Positions 29,053 to 39,459 of a DNA stretch of 43,775 nucleotides are shown here, in pieces. Source of the DNA: Burkholderiales bacterium (lineage in GTDB: Bacteria; Pseudomonadota; Gammaproteobacteria; Burkholderiales; Burkholderiaceae_E). The DNA is taken from assembly GCA_003818495.1 (NCBI GenBank), contig RPRK01000018.1:1-43775 (forward strand), written 5' to 3'. A model generated the notes under the pieces. That model was not told the DNA's origin, did no database searches, and was given only the letters and a program-made list of their open reading frames with translations. The position numbers and the translations under genes are program-made. Every line of letters begins with the position of its first letter. Position 1 is the stretch's first letter.

Positions 29053-30249
29053 ATGATGCTGGCCGAAGGAATTCTCGAGCTGCAGTCCGAGATCCAGGCG
29101 ATCCGGCGCGACCTGCACGCCCACCCCGAGCTGCGCTTCGAGGAGCACCGGACCGCAGCGGTCGTCGCGTCCAAGCTGCGCGCCTGGGGTCTGGAGGTCA
29201 CCGAGGGGATCGGCGGCACCGGTCTGGTCGGCACGCTGCGACGAGGCACGTCGAGCCGCGCGGTCGGCCTGCGCGCCGACATGGACGCCCTGCCCCTGCA
29301 GGAGCACAACACCTTCGGCCACGCTTCGAAGCACGAAGGAAAGATGCACGCCTGCGGCCACGACGGCCACACGGCGATGCTGCTGGCCGGCGCGCGCTGG
29401 CTGTCGCTGCACGGCGGCTTCGACGGCGTCGCGCACTTCATCTTCCAGCCCGCGGAGGAAGGCGGTGCCGGCGCGCAGAAGATGATCGACGAGGGCCTGT
29501 TCGATCGCTTCCCGTGCGAGGCGGTGTTTGGCATGCACAACTGGCCGGGCATGAAGGTCGGTCAGTTCGCGGTCACGCCCGGCCCGATGATGGCCTCGTC
29601 CAACGAGTTCGAGATCACCCTGCGCGGCAAGGGCGCGCACGCCGCGATGCCGCAGAACGGCGTCGATCCGGTGCTGGTGGCCACCCATCTCGTGCAGGCG
29701 CTGCAGTCGATCATCACCCGCAACAAGAAGCCGATCGACGCCGCCGTGCTGTCGGTCACCGAGATCCACGCGGGCAGCACGACCAACATCATCCCGGACA
29801 GCGCGATCGTGCGGGGCACGGTGCGCACCTTCACGATCGAGACGCTCGACCTCATCGAGTCGAGGATGAAGGCGCTGACGGAGCAGCTGCCGCCGGCCTT
29901 CGGTGCCACCGGCTCGCTGCACTTCCACCGCAACTACCCGCCCACCATCAACGACCCGAAGCAGACCGCGTTCGCGGCGTCGGTCATGCGCGAGCTGGTC
30001 GGCGAGGACGCCGTCGATGCAGCCTGCGAGCCGACCATGGGCTCGGAGGACTTCGCATTCATGCTGCAGGCGAAACCGGGCTGCTACGCCTTCATCGGCA
30101 ACGGCGACGGCTCCCACCGCAGCCACGGCCACGGCCTCGGCCCGTGCATGCTCCACAACCCGAGCTACGACTTCAACGACGAGCTGCTGCCGCTCGGCGG
30201 CAGCTTCTGGGTCAAGCTGGTGCAGCGCTTCCTGCCGGCCTCGGCGTGA
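29053..30249 (+). CDS. M20 family amidohydrolase (hippurate hydrolase/aminoacylase-like)
   Basis: RRDLHAHPELRFEEHRTA...GLRADMDALPLQEHN...MHACGHDGHTAMLLAGA...MHNWPGMKVGQ...EPTMGSEDFAFMLQ. Confidence 0.95.
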   Translation: MMLAEGILELQSEIQAIRRDLHAHPELRFEEHRTAAVVASKLRAWGLEVTEGIGGTGLVGTLRRGTSSRAVGLRADMDALPLQEHNTFGHASKHEGKMHACGHDGHTAMLLAGARWLSLHGGFDGVAHFIFQPAEEGGAGAQKMIDEGLFDRFPCEAVFGMHNWPGMKVGQFAVTPGPMMASSNEFEITLRGKGAHAAMPQNGVDPVLVATHLVQALQSIITRNKKPIDAAVLSVTEIHAGSTTNIIPDSAIVRGTVRTFTIETLDLIESRMKALTEQLPPAFGATGSLHFHRNYPPTINDPKQTAFAASVMRELVGEDAVDAACEPTMGSEDFAFMLQAKPGCYAFIGNGDGSHRSHGHGLGPCMLHNPSYDFNDELLPLGGSFWVKLVQRFLPASA

Positions 30250-30289
30250 GCGGCTCGCAGCGCGGGCCGGCGACGGCGGGTCGCCGGCC

Positions 30290-31276
30290 ATGATGATCGC
30301 GTTCATCGTCCGCCGCCTGCTGCAGGCGGTCGTCGTGATGGCGGTCGTCGCCTTCGTGTCGTTCTCGCTGTTCCAGTTCGTCGGAGATCCGGTCGTCGCG
30401 ATGCTGGGCCAGGATGCGACGCCCGAGCAGCGTGCGGACCTGCGCCGCGACCTCGGGCTCGACGACCCGGTCCCGCTGCAGTTCTGGACCTTCGTCAAGA
30501 ACGCGGTCCAGGGCGATTTCGGGCTCTCGTACCGGCAGGGCCGCAAGGTCAGCACGCTGATCCAGGAACGGCTGCCGGCCACGCTGGAGCTGTCGATGGC
30601 CGCTGCGGGCCTGGCGCTCATCGTCGGCATACCGATGGGCGTCTACACGGCGCTGCGGCGCAAGGGCGTGCTCGCGAACATCTTCCTCGCGGTCTCGCTG
30701 ATCGGCGTCTCGCTGCCGACCTTCCTGATCGGCATCCTGCTGATCCTGATCTTCGCGGTGCTGCTCGGCTGGCTGCCGTCGTTCGGCCGGGGCGATACGG
30801 TGGACATCGGGGGCTGGTCGACGGGCCTGCTCACACGCGACGGCTGGGCGCACCTGGTGCTGCCCTCGATCACGCTGGCCCTGTTCCAGATGACGCTGAT
30901 CATGCGTCTGGTGCGCTCCGAGATGCTGGAGGTGCTGCGCACCGACTACATCAAGTTCGCCCGCGCCCGCGGCCTGCCCGACCGGGCGGTCTACTTCGGG
31001 CACGCGCTCAAGAACACGCTGGTGCCCGTGATCACCATCACGGGGCTTCAGCTCGGCGCGCTGATCGCGTTCGCGATCATCACGGAGACGGTGTTCCAGT
31101 GGCCCGGCATGGGGCTGCTGTTCATCCAGTCCGTGCAGGTCGCCGACATCCCGATCATGGCCGCGTACCTGTGCCTGATCGCGCTCATCTTCGTGACGAT
31201 CAACCTGGTCGTCGACCTGCTCTACTTCGTCGTCGACCCGCGGCTCCGCGTCGAGCGCTCGACCGCCGGCCACTGA
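30290..31276 (+). CDS. Peptide/nickel-type ABC transporter permease (DppB-like)
   Basis: MMIAFIVRRLLQAVVVMAVVAFVSFSLFQFVGDPV...RLVRSEMLEVLRTDYIKFARARGLPDRAVYFGHALKNTLVPVITITGLQ. Confidence 0.95.
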   Translation: MMIAFIVRRLLQAVVVMAVVAFVSFSLFQFVGDPVVAMLGQDATPEQRADLRRDLGLDDPVPLQFWTFVKNAVQGDFGLSYRQGRKVSTLIQERLPATLELSMAAAGLALIVGIPMGVYTALRRKGVLANIFLAVSLIGVSLPTFLIGILLILIFAVLLGWLPSFGRGDTVDIGGWSTGLLTRDGWAHLVLPSITLALFQMTLIMRLVRSEMLEVLRTDYIKFARARGLPDRAVYFGHALKNTLVPVITITGLQLGALIAFAIITETVFQWPGMGLLFIQSVQVADIPIMAAYLCLIALIFVTINLVVDLLYFVVDPRLRVERSTAGH

Positions 31277-31296
31277 ACCCCCGGCCACCGAACCCC

Positions 31297-32493
31297 ATGT
31301 ACCTCGCCGCCCACCCCGCCATCGCCGGCCTGCGTGCCTGGCAGGCCGATCTCACCGCGATCCGGCATGCGCTGCACGCGACGCCCGAACTCGGCTTCGA
31401 GGAGCACGTCACCGCCGAGCTGGTGGTACGCCAGCTCGAGCGCTACGGCGTCGACGAGATCCATCGCGGGCTCGGCAAGACGGGCGTGGTCGGCGTGATC
31501 CGGGGCCGCGCGAACGGCAGCGGCCGCACGGTCGGGCTGCGCGCCGACATGGATGCGCTGCCGCTGGCCGAGGAGAACGGGTTCGCGCACCGCTCCACCG
31601 TCCCGGGCCGCATGCATGCGTGCGGGCACGACGGGCACACCGCGATGCTGCTCGGCGCCGCGCGCTGGCTGGCCTCGACGCGCGAGTTCGACGGCACGGT
31701 GCACCTCATCTTCCAGCCCGGCGAGGAAGGCTACGCGGGCGCGCGGGCGATGATCCAGGACGGCCTCTTCGAGCGGTTTCCCTGCGACACGGTCTACGCG
31801 ATGCACAACTGGCCGGGCCTCGAGCCGGGCACCATCGCGGTCAAGCCGGGCCCGATCATGGCCGCCGCCGACCGCGTGACCATCACCATCGAAGGCAAGG
31901 GCGGGCATGGCGCGCACGCCTACCTCGCGATCGACCCGGTCGTGGTCGCCGCCCACGTGATCACGGCCGCCCAGACCATCGTCAGCCGCAACGTCGGCCC
32001 GCTCGACGCCGCGGTGGTCAGCCTGTGCTCGATCCAGGCGGGCCACCCCGCCGCGATGAGCGTGATCCCGCGCGAGGCCGTCATCACCGGCACCGTCCGC
32101 TCGTTCCGCCGGCAGACCCAGGACATGATCGAGCAGCGGCTGACCCAGCTCGCCGAGTCGGTCGCCATCGGGTTCGGCGCGACGGCCCGCGTGCAGTACG
32201 AGCGGATGTATCCGGCCACGGTGAACACCCGTGACGAAGCCATGTTCGGGGCCGAGGTCGCCGAGGAACTCGTGGGCGCCGGGCACGTGATCCGCGACCT
32301 CGACCCGAGCATGGGCGCCGAGGACTTCTCCTTCATGCTGGAGCAGCGCCCGGGCGCCTATTTCCGCATCGGCCAGGGCGGCGCAGAATCGGGCTGCTTC
32401 CTGCACAACCCGCGCTACGACTTCAACGACGCGATCCTGCCGCTCGGAGCCGCCCTGTTCGTGCGGCTCGCCGAGCGCTCGCTGCCGCTCTGA
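31297..32493 (+). CDS. M20 family amidohydrolase, second paralogue
   Basis: RHALHATPELGFEEHVTAELV...GLRADMDALPLAEENGFAHRS...MHACGHDGHTAMLLGAARWL...MHNWPGLEPG...DPSMGAEDFSFMLEQRPG. Confidence 0.95.
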   Translation: MYLAAHPAIAGLRAWQADLTAIRHALHATPELGFEEHVTAELVVRQLERYGVDEIHRGLGKTGVVGVIRGRANGSGRTVGLRADMDALPLAEENGFAHRSTVPGRMHACGHDGHTAMLLGAARWLASTREFDGTVHLIFQPGEEGYAGARAMIQDGLFERFPCDTVYAMHNWPGLEPGTIAVKPGPIMAAADRVTITIEGKGGHGAHAYLAIDPVVVAAHVITAAQTIVSRNVGPLDAAVVSLCSIQAGHPAAMSVIPREAVITGTVRSFRRQTQDMIEQRLTQLAESVAIGFGATARVQYERMYPATVNTRDEAMFGAEVAEELVGAGHVIRDLDPSMGAEDFSFMLEQRPGAYFRIGQGGAESGCFLHNPRYDFNDAILPLGAALFVRLAERSLPL

Positions 32494-32549
32494 GCACGCC
32501 GACACCCCTTCCAGGACGAGCCGGTCCACCGCTACCGAGCCCCACCGAC

Positions 32550-34121
32550 ATGACCCACCGCCACACCCGATCGGCCATCCTGCTCGCCGCCGCGCTCCTC
32601 GTCACAGGCGTGCAGGCGAAGACACTGCGCACCGCCGACCAGGGCGACGCGCTGTCGATGGATCCGCATTCGCTGAACGAGACGACCCAGCTCGGCTTCA
32701 CCCACAACGTCTACGAGCCGCTGGTGGCGCGCGATGCGCAGCTCAAGCCCACCCCGGCGCTCGCCACGGCGTGGAAGCAGACCTCTCCGACCGTCTGGCG
32801 CTTCGAGCTCCGCCGGGGCGTGAGCTTCCACGACGGCGCGCCCTTCAGCGCCGACGACGTGGTGTTCTCGTTCCAGCGCGCCGCCGACCCCGGCTCGGAC
32901 CTGCGCGGCACGGTCGGGCAGATCAAGGAGGTGCGCAAGCTCGACGACTACACCGTCGAGATGGTCACCACGGTGCCGGTGCCGATCCTGCCCGAGCAGA
33001 TCACCTCGCTGTACATGATGAGCAAGGTCTGGTGCGACGCGAACAACGCGGCCAAGCCCGTCGACAAGCGCAAGGGCGTCGAGAACGCCGCATCGGTGCG
33101 CGCCAACGGCACCGGCCCGTTCCGGCTGCGCTCGCGCGAGCCGGGCGTGCGCACGGTGCTGGTCCGCAACCCTCAGTACTGGGGCCGGATCGAAGGCAAC
33201 GTCACCGAGGTCGTCTGGACGCCGATCGGCAACGACGCCACCCGCGTCGCGGCGCTCAAGTCGGGCGAGATCGACCTGATGCAGCCGGTGCCGGTGCAGG
33301 ACGCCGAGCGGCTCAAGCAGGATCCGAACCTCAAGGTGCTGCAGGGCGCCGAGCTGCGGACGATCTTCCTCGGTATGGACAGCAAGCGCGACGAACTGCT
33401 GTTCTCGAGCGTCAAGGGCAAGAACCCGTTCAAGGACCGCCGGGTCCGACAGGCCGTCTACCAGGCCATCGACGTCGAGGCGATCCGCGCCCGGATCATG
33501 CGTGGCGCGGGCACGCCGACCAACCTGATGATCGCGCCCGGGGTCAACGGCTTCGTCGCGGACCTGAACAAGCGGCCCGCGTACGACCCCGAGGCCTCGA
33601 AGAAGCTGCTGGCCGATGCCGGCTACCCGAACGGCTTCGAGGTGAAGCTGAACTGCCCGAACGACCGTTACGTGAACGACGGCGAGATCTGCCAGGCGGT
33701 GGCGGGCATGCTCGCGCGCGTGGGCGTCAAGATCAGTCTCGAGGCGGAATCGAAGGCGACGTACTTCCCCAAGATCCTGTCGCGCAACACCTCGTTCTAC
33801 CTGCTCGGCTGGACCCCCACCACCTACGACGCGCACAACACGCTGTACAACATCATGGCGACGCCGCAAGGCGGCCAGGGCGTGTTCAACCTGGGCAGCT
33901 GGTCGAACGCGCGCTTCGACGAGCTGACGACGCAGATCGGCGTCGAGACCGACCAGGGCAAGCGCAACGCGATGATCGCCGAGGCGATGAAGATCCACGC
34001 CGAGGACTTCGGCCACGTGCCGCTGCACCAGCAGGCGCTCGCGTGGGGGCTGCGCAAGAACACCAGCATCCTGCAGCGCGCCGACAACATCATCCTGTAC
34101 CGAACCGCGGTGGTTCAGTGA
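32550..34121 (+). CDS. ABC transporter substrate-binding protein, family 5 (DppA/OppA-like)
   Basis: Signal peptide MTHRHTRSAILLAAALLVTGVQA; LVARDAQLKPTPALATAWKQTSPTVWRFELRRGVSFHDGAPFSADDVVFSFQRA. Confidence 0.95.
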   Translation: MTHRHTRSAILLAAALLVTGVQAKTLRTADQGDALSMDPHSLNETTQLGFTHNVYEPLVARDAQLKPTPALATAWKQTSPTVWRFELRRGVSFHDGAPFSADDVVFSFQRAADPGSDLRGTVGQIKEVRKLDDYTVEMVTTVPVPILPEQITSLYMMSKVWCDANNAAKPVDKRKGVENAASVRANGTGPFRLRSREPGVRTVLVRNPQYWGRIEGNVTEVVWTPIGNDATRVAALKSGEIDLMQPVPVQDAERLKQDPNLKVLQGAELRTIFLGMDSKRDELLFSSVKGKNPFKDRRVRQAVYQAIDVEAIRARIMRGAGTPTNLMIAPGVNGFVADLNKRPAYDPEASKKLLADAGYPNGFEVKLNCPNDRYVNDGEICQAVAGMLARVGVKISLEAESKATYFPKILSRNTSFYLLGWTPTTYDAHNTLYNIMATPQGGQGVFNLGSWSNARFDELTTQIGVETDQGKRNAMIAEAMKIHAEDFGHVPLHQQALAWGLRKNTSILQRADNIILYRTAVVQ

Positions 34122-34152
34122 CCGCCCCGACGTCGTCCGAAGAGTCCGCCGA

Positions 34153-35073
34153 ATGAGCACCTCCGCGATCGCCCGCTTCCTCGACGGCGACGTCTATCAC
34201 AGCTTCAAGAACAGCCCGGTCGCGGTCGCGGCCGCGGTGGTCGCGGCCATCATGGTCCTCGGCGCGGTCTTCGCGCCCTGGGTCGCCCCGTTCGACCCGT
34301 TCGACCTGAAGACGCTCGACCTCAACAACTCGCTGCTGCCGCCGTCCTGGACCGAGTCGGGGCAGGCGGCCTATCCGCTGGGCACCGACGACCAGGGACG
34401 CGACGTGCTGTCCACGATCCTCTACGGCTCGCGGATCTCGCTGCTGGTGGGTGTCGCGTCGGTCGCGCTGGCGATGGTCATGGGGATCGGGCTCGGCCTG
34501 CTCTCGGGGTACCTCGGCGGGCGGCTCGACGCATTCATCATGCGCGTGGCCGACGTGCAGCTGTCGTTCCCGTCGATCCTGATCGCGCTGCTGATCAACG
34601 GCGTGGCCCGTGCGGTGCTGCCGTCGGACGCCAACATCGACGCGATGGCGCTGGCGGTGCTGGTCGGCTCGATCGGGCTGGCGAACTGGGTGCAGTACGC
34701 GCGCACCGTGCGCGGCTCGACGATGGTCGAGAAGAGCAAGGACTACGTGCAGGCGGCCCGTGTCATCGGCGTCGGGCCGATCGCCATCATGCTGCGGCAC
34801 GTGCTGCCGAACGTGCTCGGACCGGTGCTCGTCATCGGCACGATCAACGTCGCGACCGCGATCATCACCGAGGCCACGCTGTCCTTCCTCGGCGTCGGCG
34901 TGCCGCCGACCTCGCCGTCGCTCGGCACCATGATCAACAACGGCAACAACTTCCTGTACTCCGGCGAGTGGTGGCTGGTGATCTTCCCGGGCTCGACGCT
35001 GATCCTGCTGTGCATGTCGGTGAACCTGCTCGGCGACTGGCTGCGCGACGCGCTCAATCCGAAGCTGCAATGA
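34153..35073 (+). CDS. Peptide/nickel-type ABC transporter permease (DppC-like)
   Basis: YPLGTDDQGRDVLSTILYGSRISLLVGVASVALAMVMGIGLGLLSGYLGGRLD...VQAARVIGVGPIAIMLRHVLPNVLGPVLV. Confidence 0.95.
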   Translation: MSTSAIARFLDGDVYHSFKNSPVAVAAAVVAAIMVLGAVFAPWVAPFDPFDLKTLDLNNSLLPPSWTESGQAAYPLGTDDQGRDVLSTILYGSRISLLVGVASVALAMVMGIGLGLLSGYLGGRLDAFIMRVADVQLSFPSILIALLINGVARAVLPSDANIDAMALAVLVGSIGLANWVQYARTVRGSTMVEKSKDYVQAARVIGVGPIAIMLRHVLPNVLGPVLVIGTINVATAIITEATLSFLGVGVPPTSPSLGTMINNGNNFLYSGEWWLVIFPGSTLILLCMSVNLLGDWLRDALNPKLQ

Positions 35074-35083
35074 GACGCGCGCG

Positions 35084-36076
35084 ATGAACGCCCCCGCTCC
35101 CCTGCTCGAAGTCCGCCACCTGCGGGTCGAGTTCCCCACCCGACGCGGCACGCTGGTCGCGATCGACGACGTCTCCTTCGACATCGCTCCCGGCGAGGTG
35201 CTGGGCGTGGTCGGCGAATCCGGCGCGGGCAAGTCGATCACCGGCGCTGCGATCATCGGCCTGCTCGAGCCGCCGGGACGCATCGCCGGCGGCGAGATCC
35301 TGCTGTCCGGTCGCCGCATCGACAACCTCGAACCCGCGCAGATGCGCCGGGTGCGGGGCAAGGAAGTGGGTGCCATCTTCCAGGACCCGCTGACCTCGCT
35401 CAATCCGCTCTACACCGTCGGCCGGCAGCTCGTCGAGACGATCCAGACCCACCTCGACCTGACCGCCTCGCAGGCCCGCACCCGCGCGGTGGACCTGCTC
35501 AAGAGCACCGGCATCCCGGCCGCCGAGGAACGGATCGACCACTATCCGCACCAGTTCTCCGGCGGCATGCGCCAGCGCGTGGTCATCGCCCTCGCGCTCG
35601 CGGCCGAGCCGCGGCTGATCGTCGCCGACGAGCCGACCACCGCGCTCGACGTGTCCATCCAGGCGCAGATCATCGCGCTCATCAAGCGGCTGTGCCGCGA
35701 GCACGGCACATCGGTGATGCTGGTCACCCACGACATGGGCGTGATCGCCGAGACCGCCGACCGGGTCGCGGTGATGTACGCCGGGCGCATCGCCGAGATC
35801 GGCCCGGTGGCCGACGTGATCCACAAGCCCAAGCATCCGTACACCATCGGCCTGATGGGCTCGATCCCGACGGTGGGGCAGGACCGCGAGCGGCTCGCCC
35901 AGATCGACGGCTCGATGCCGCGGCTCAACGCGATCCCGAAGGGCTGCGCGTTCAACCCGCGCTGCCCCAAGGTGTTCGCGACCTGCCGCGAGCGGCGCCC
36001 CGACCTGCTGGCCGCGGGCACGTCGCTGGCCGCCTGCTGGCTGCATGACGCGTCGGTGGCGAAGGAGGCGGCATGA
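35084..36076 (+). CDS. ABC transporter ATP-binding protein (DppD-like)
   Basis: Walker [43 protein letters not shown]-terminal [14 protein letters not shown]. Confidence 0.95.
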   Translation: MNAPAPLLEVRHLRVEFPTRRGTLVAIDDVSFDIAPGEVLGVVGESGAGKSITGAAIIGLLEPPGRIAGGEILLSGRRIDNLEPAQMRRVRGKEVGAIFQDPLTSLNPLYTVGRQLVETIQTHLDLTASQARTRAVDLLKSTGIPAAEERIDHYPHQFSGGMRQRVVIALALAAEPRLIVADEPTTALDVSIQAQIIALIKRLCREHGTSVMLVTHDMGVIAETADRVAVMYAGRIAEIGPVADVIHKPKHPYTIGLMGSIPTVGQDRERLAQIDGSMPRLNAIPKGCAFNPRCPKVFATCRERRPDLLAAGTSLAACWLHDASVAKEAA

Positions 36077-37116
36077 GCGCGGTGGAACGTCCGGTGCAGG
36101 TCGTCCCGAAGCCCCCCGGCAAGGGCGCGCCGCTCGTCGTGGTCGAGGACATCGCCAAGGTGTTCGACGTGTCGCCGCCCTGGCTCAACCGCGTGATCGA
36201 GCGCAAGCCGCGCACGCTGCTGCGTGCCGTCGACGGCGTGAGCTTCGAGATCGCGCGCGGCGAGACCCTCGCCCTGGTCGGCGAATCGGGCTGCGGCAAG
36301 TCGACCGTCGCCCGGATGATGGTGGGGCTGTACGCGCCCTCGCGCGGCCGGGTCGTCTTCGACGGCACCGATCTCTCGGCGCTGGGCACCGCGGCGGGCA
36401 AGCCGCTGCGCTCGAAGCTGCAGATGATCTTCCAGGATCCGTACGCGAGCCTGAACCCGCGCTGGAAGGTCGCCGACATCATCGCCGAACCGATCCGGGT
36501 GCATCGGCTGATCGACGGCGATGCCGCGATCCTCGCCCGCGTCGCCGAGCTGCTGCGGCACGTCGGTCTCGCGCCGGCCGATGCGGAGAAGTATCCGCAC
36601 CAGTTCTCGGGCGGCCAGCGCCAGCGGCTGTCGATCGCACGCGCGCTCGCCTCGCAGCCGACCTTCCTGGTCTGCGACGAGCCGACCTCGGCCCTCGACG
36701 TGTCGGTGCAGGCGCAGGTGCTGAACCTGATGCGCGACATCCAGCGCGAGGACGGCCTGACGTACCTGTTCATCTCGCACAACCTGGCCGTGGTGCACCA
36801 CGTCAGCGACCGGGTCGGCGTGATGTACCTCGGCCGGATCGTCGAGCTGGCCGACAAGACCACGCTGTTCGCGACGCCACGCCATCCGTACACGCGGATG
36901 CTGCTCGACGCGATCCCCGACATGCAGATGACCGGCAAGGCGCGCACGCCGGTGGCGGGCGAGGTGCCGAACCCGCTCAATCCGCCGACCGGCTGCACCT
37001 TCCACCCGCGCTGCCCCCTCGCCAACGAGCGGTGCAAGGCCGAGCGTCCGCTGCTGCGCCGTCTCGACGACGGCGCACAGGTCGCCTGCCACGCGGTGGA
37101 GGAAGGCCGCGGCTGA
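36073..37116 (+). CDS. ABC transporter ATP-binding protein (DppF-like)
   Basis: Walker [70 protein letters not shown] overlap with the preceding gene. Confidence 0.95.
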   Translation: MSAVERPVQVVPKPPGKGAPLVVVEDIAKVFDVSPPWLNRVIERKPRTLLRAVDGVSFEIARGETLALVGESGCGKSTVARMMVGLYAPSRGRVVFDGTDLSALGTAAGKPLRSKLQMIFQDPYASLNPRWKVADIIAEPIRVHRLIDGDAAILARVAELLRHVGLAPADAEKYPHQFSGGQRQRLSIARALASQPTFLVCDEPTSALDVSVQAQVLNLMRDIQREDGLTYLFISHNLAVVHHVSDRVGVMYLGRIVELADKTTLFATPRHPYTRMLLDAIPDMQMTGKARTPVAGEVPNPLNPPTGCTFHPRCPLANERCKAERPLLRRLDDGAQVACHAVEEGRG

Positions 37117-37120
37117 CACC

Positions 37121-38110
37121 ATGCGACGCCGCCTGCTGCTCCTCCTCGCCCCGCTGCTGATGCTCGCGGGCTGCCAGACCGACCTCGCTCTGGTGGACCT
37201 GAAGGCGCGCTGGGCGGGACCGAGCTCGCGCTTCCTGCCGATGGACGGCATCGAGGTGCACTGGCGCGACGAAGGGCCCGCCAACCCGGCACCGGGTGTC
37301 GTGGTGGCGCCGCGCGCGAACCCGGACACCGAGCCGCCCGCGATCCTGCTGCTGCACGGCACTGGCTCGTCGCTGCACACCTGGGACGGCTGGGCGCGGC
37401 GGATGAGCCCGTCGATGCGGGTCGTGCGCCTGGACCTGCCCGGCTTCGGCCTGACGGGCCCGCATCCGTCGGGCGACTACTCCGGCACCGCCACCGTCGA
37501 CTTCCTCGAACGCTTCGCCAATGCCGCCGGCCTCAAGCGCTTCGCGATCGCCGGGAACAGCCTGGGCGGCTACTACGCGTGGCGCTTCGCGCTGCGCCAC
37601 CCCGACCGGGTCAGCGGCCTGATCCTGATCGATGCGGTCGGCTACCCGATCGAGCCCGGTGCGAGCGGCGCGGTCGCCCTGGAGCTGGCCCGGATGCCCG
37701 TGATCAGCGAGCTGATGCGCTTCGCCCCGATCCGCGGCATCGTCGAGCGAAGTCTCAAGGACACCTACGGCGACGACACGAAGGTCACGCCCGAACTGGT
37801 GGACCGCTACGAGCAGCTGATGCTGCGCCCGGGCAACCGCACGGCGATGGGTGACCGGGCACGGGCCGAGCGACGTCCGCTCGGCTGGCAGCGACTCCCC
37901 GAGATGCGCGTGCCGACGCTGATCCAATGGGGCGGCGAGGACCGCTGGGTGCCGATCGGGCATGCCGAGCGGTTCCGCGCGGACATCCCCGGGAGTCGCC
38001 TGGTCGTCTACCCCTCGCTCGGCCACCTGCCGATGGAAGAGGATCCGAGGACGACCGCCGACGACGCGATGACCTTCCTGCGCGGCGGCGCCGTGCCCGG
38101 TCAGAAGTAG
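37121..38110 (+). CDS. Alpha/beta hydrolase, predicted lipoprotein
   Basis: [21 protein letters not shown] (lipobox); [16 protein letters not shown]...[24 protein letters not shown] (GNSLGG elbow)...[11 protein letters not shown]. Confidence 0.92.
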   Translation: MRRRLLLLLAPLLMLAGCQTDLALVDLKARWAGPSSRFLPMDGIEVHWRDEGPANPAPGVVVAPRANPDTEPPAILLLHGTGSSLHTWDGWARRMSPSMRVVRLDLPGFGLTGPHPSGDYSGTATVDFLERFANAAGLKRFAIAGNSLGGYYAWRFALRHPDRVSGLILIDAVGYPIEPGASGAVALELARMPVISELMRFAPIRGIVERSLKDTYGDDTKVTPELVDRYEQLMLRPGNRTAMGDRARAERRPLGWQRLPEMRVPTLIQWGGEDRWVPIGHAERFRADIPGSRLVVYPSLGHLPMEEDPRTTADDAMTFLRGGAVPGQK

Positions 38111-38134
38111 GTCGGGATCAGAAGTAGGTGCGGA
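38101..38134. repeat. 17-bp tandem duplication at convergent gene ends
   Basis: tcagaagtaggtcggga / tcagaagtaggtgcgga (15/17 identical). Confidence 0.8.
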
Positions 38135-39407
38135 TGGCGCGGGTCACGCGCCCGTCGTCGTCGATGCCCCAGACCAGGCGCCACTTGTCGAAGGTCGTGC
38201 AGGGGTGCGACACCCCGAAGCCGATCCAGTCGCCGACCTCGAGCGTGTCCTCGGCATCGACCCTCAGGTAGCCGTGCTGGTCGTTGTGGCCGAAGACCGC
38301 CCAGTGCGCCGGCGCGGGCGCCGGACGTGCATCGCGCCCCGGCCGGAACCACCACTTCGGCACCGGCAGGTCGGCATCGGTGCCGACGTCGCGACGCCCG
38401 AGGGTGACGATCGCGCGGTCGGGCTCGGGGCGCGACTGGACCGCTGCCCAGACTTCGAGCGCACCGCGCGGCGGCTCGCCGTGCACCGCACCGCGTGCGG
38501 CGATGGCGGCGACGTGCCGCCGGTACATGCCGTCGTCGTGACTCAGGTAGCAGCCGCTGCGCAGCACGATGCGCACCGGGCGCGACAGGGCGGCACCGCC
38601 GAGACCGCCCACCACCAGGTCGTAGGCCGCCGACCCGCCGGCCGACAGCAGGACCTCGTCGAGCCCGGCGAACAGCCCCTCACGGTCGCAGGCCGCGGCG
38701 AGCTCGAGCAGCGCACGCATCCACGCGCCGACGAACGCGGCATCGCGCGCCGCGTCGTTGCTGACGTTCAGGCCCTCGAAGGCCTCGACCCCGGCCAGCC
38801 GCAGCGACGGCGTCGCAGCGACTTCGCGGGCCAGCGCGATCGCGCTCGCCGCGTCGCGGCAGCCGGTGCGCCCCCCGGGCGTACCGAGCTCGACCAGGAC
38901 GTCCGTACGCGGCGCGCCGGCACGAACCAGACCCTCGACGAGCAGCGCGAGCTGCGCCGGCGAGTCGGTCAGGGTCAGGAAGCGCACATCGGCGTGCGCC
39001 CGCGCGAGCGCACCCCAGCGGGCGGCATCGCCGACGCTGGCCAGCTGGTTGGCCATCAGCACGCGACGCGCACCCGCCTCGACCGCGAGCCGCGCCTGGT
39101 GCACGTTGGCCACGGTCAGCCCCCAGGCGCCGTCGCGCAGCTGCTCGGCGAAGAGCTGCGGTGCGTTGGTGGTCTTGCCGTGCGGCGAGAGGCTCGCGCC
39201 CGAGGCCGCGACGAAGCGCATCAGCCAGTCGGCGTTGTGCCGGAGCGCGGATTCGCGCAGCACGGCCACCGGCATCGGCAGGTCGCCGCGCAGCAGCCGC
39301 AGGTCCTGGGCGCCGGCCTCGGCGACGGTGAACGCCGCGCGCTCGGGCGGGAACCCCTTGAAGCTCGGATCGAGGCGTTCGGCGAGGATCAGGTCGACGG
39401 TCGGCAT
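38118..39407 (-). CDS. D-serine/D-threonine dehydratase-like amino acid deaminase (alanine racemase N-terminal fold, DSD1-like)
   Basis: LPMPVAVLRESALRHNADWLMRFVAASGASLSPHGKTTNAPQLFAEQLRDGAWGLTVANVHQARLAVEAGARRVLMANQL; C-terminal NDQHGYLRVDAEDTLEVGDWIGFGVSHPCTTFDKWR with metal-binding His/Cys. Confidence 0.87.
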   Translation of the reverse strand: MPTVDLILAERLDPSFKGFPPERAAFTVAEAGAQDLRLLRGDLPMPVAVLRESALRHNADWLMRFVAASGASLSPHGKTTNAPQLFAEQLRDGAWGLTVANVHQARLAVEAGARRVLMANQLASVGDAARWGALARAHADVRFLTLTDSPAQLALLVEGLVRAGAPRTDVLVELGTPGGRTGCRDAASAIALAREVAATPSLRLAGVEAFEGLNVSNDAARDAAFVGAWMRALLELAAACDREGLFAGLDEVLLSAGGSAAYDLVVGGLGGAALSRPVRIVLRSGCYLSHDDGMYRRHVAAIAARGAVHGEPPRGALEVWAAVQSRPEPDRAIVTLGRRDVGTDADLPVPKWWFRPGRDARPAPAPAHWAVFGHNDQHGYLRVDAEDTLEVGDWIGFGVSHPCTTFDKWRLVWGIDDDGRVTRAIRTYF

Positions 39408-39459
39408 GGGGCGATTATCGCCCGTCGCCCACCGCCCGTGCACCCGCCGCGCCGTTGCC

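Noticed and set aside
26747-29056. 769-aa plus-strand ORF antisense to the molybdoenzyme
   Set aside because: Shadow ORF; the Fe-S and molybdopterin motifs are on the minus strand.
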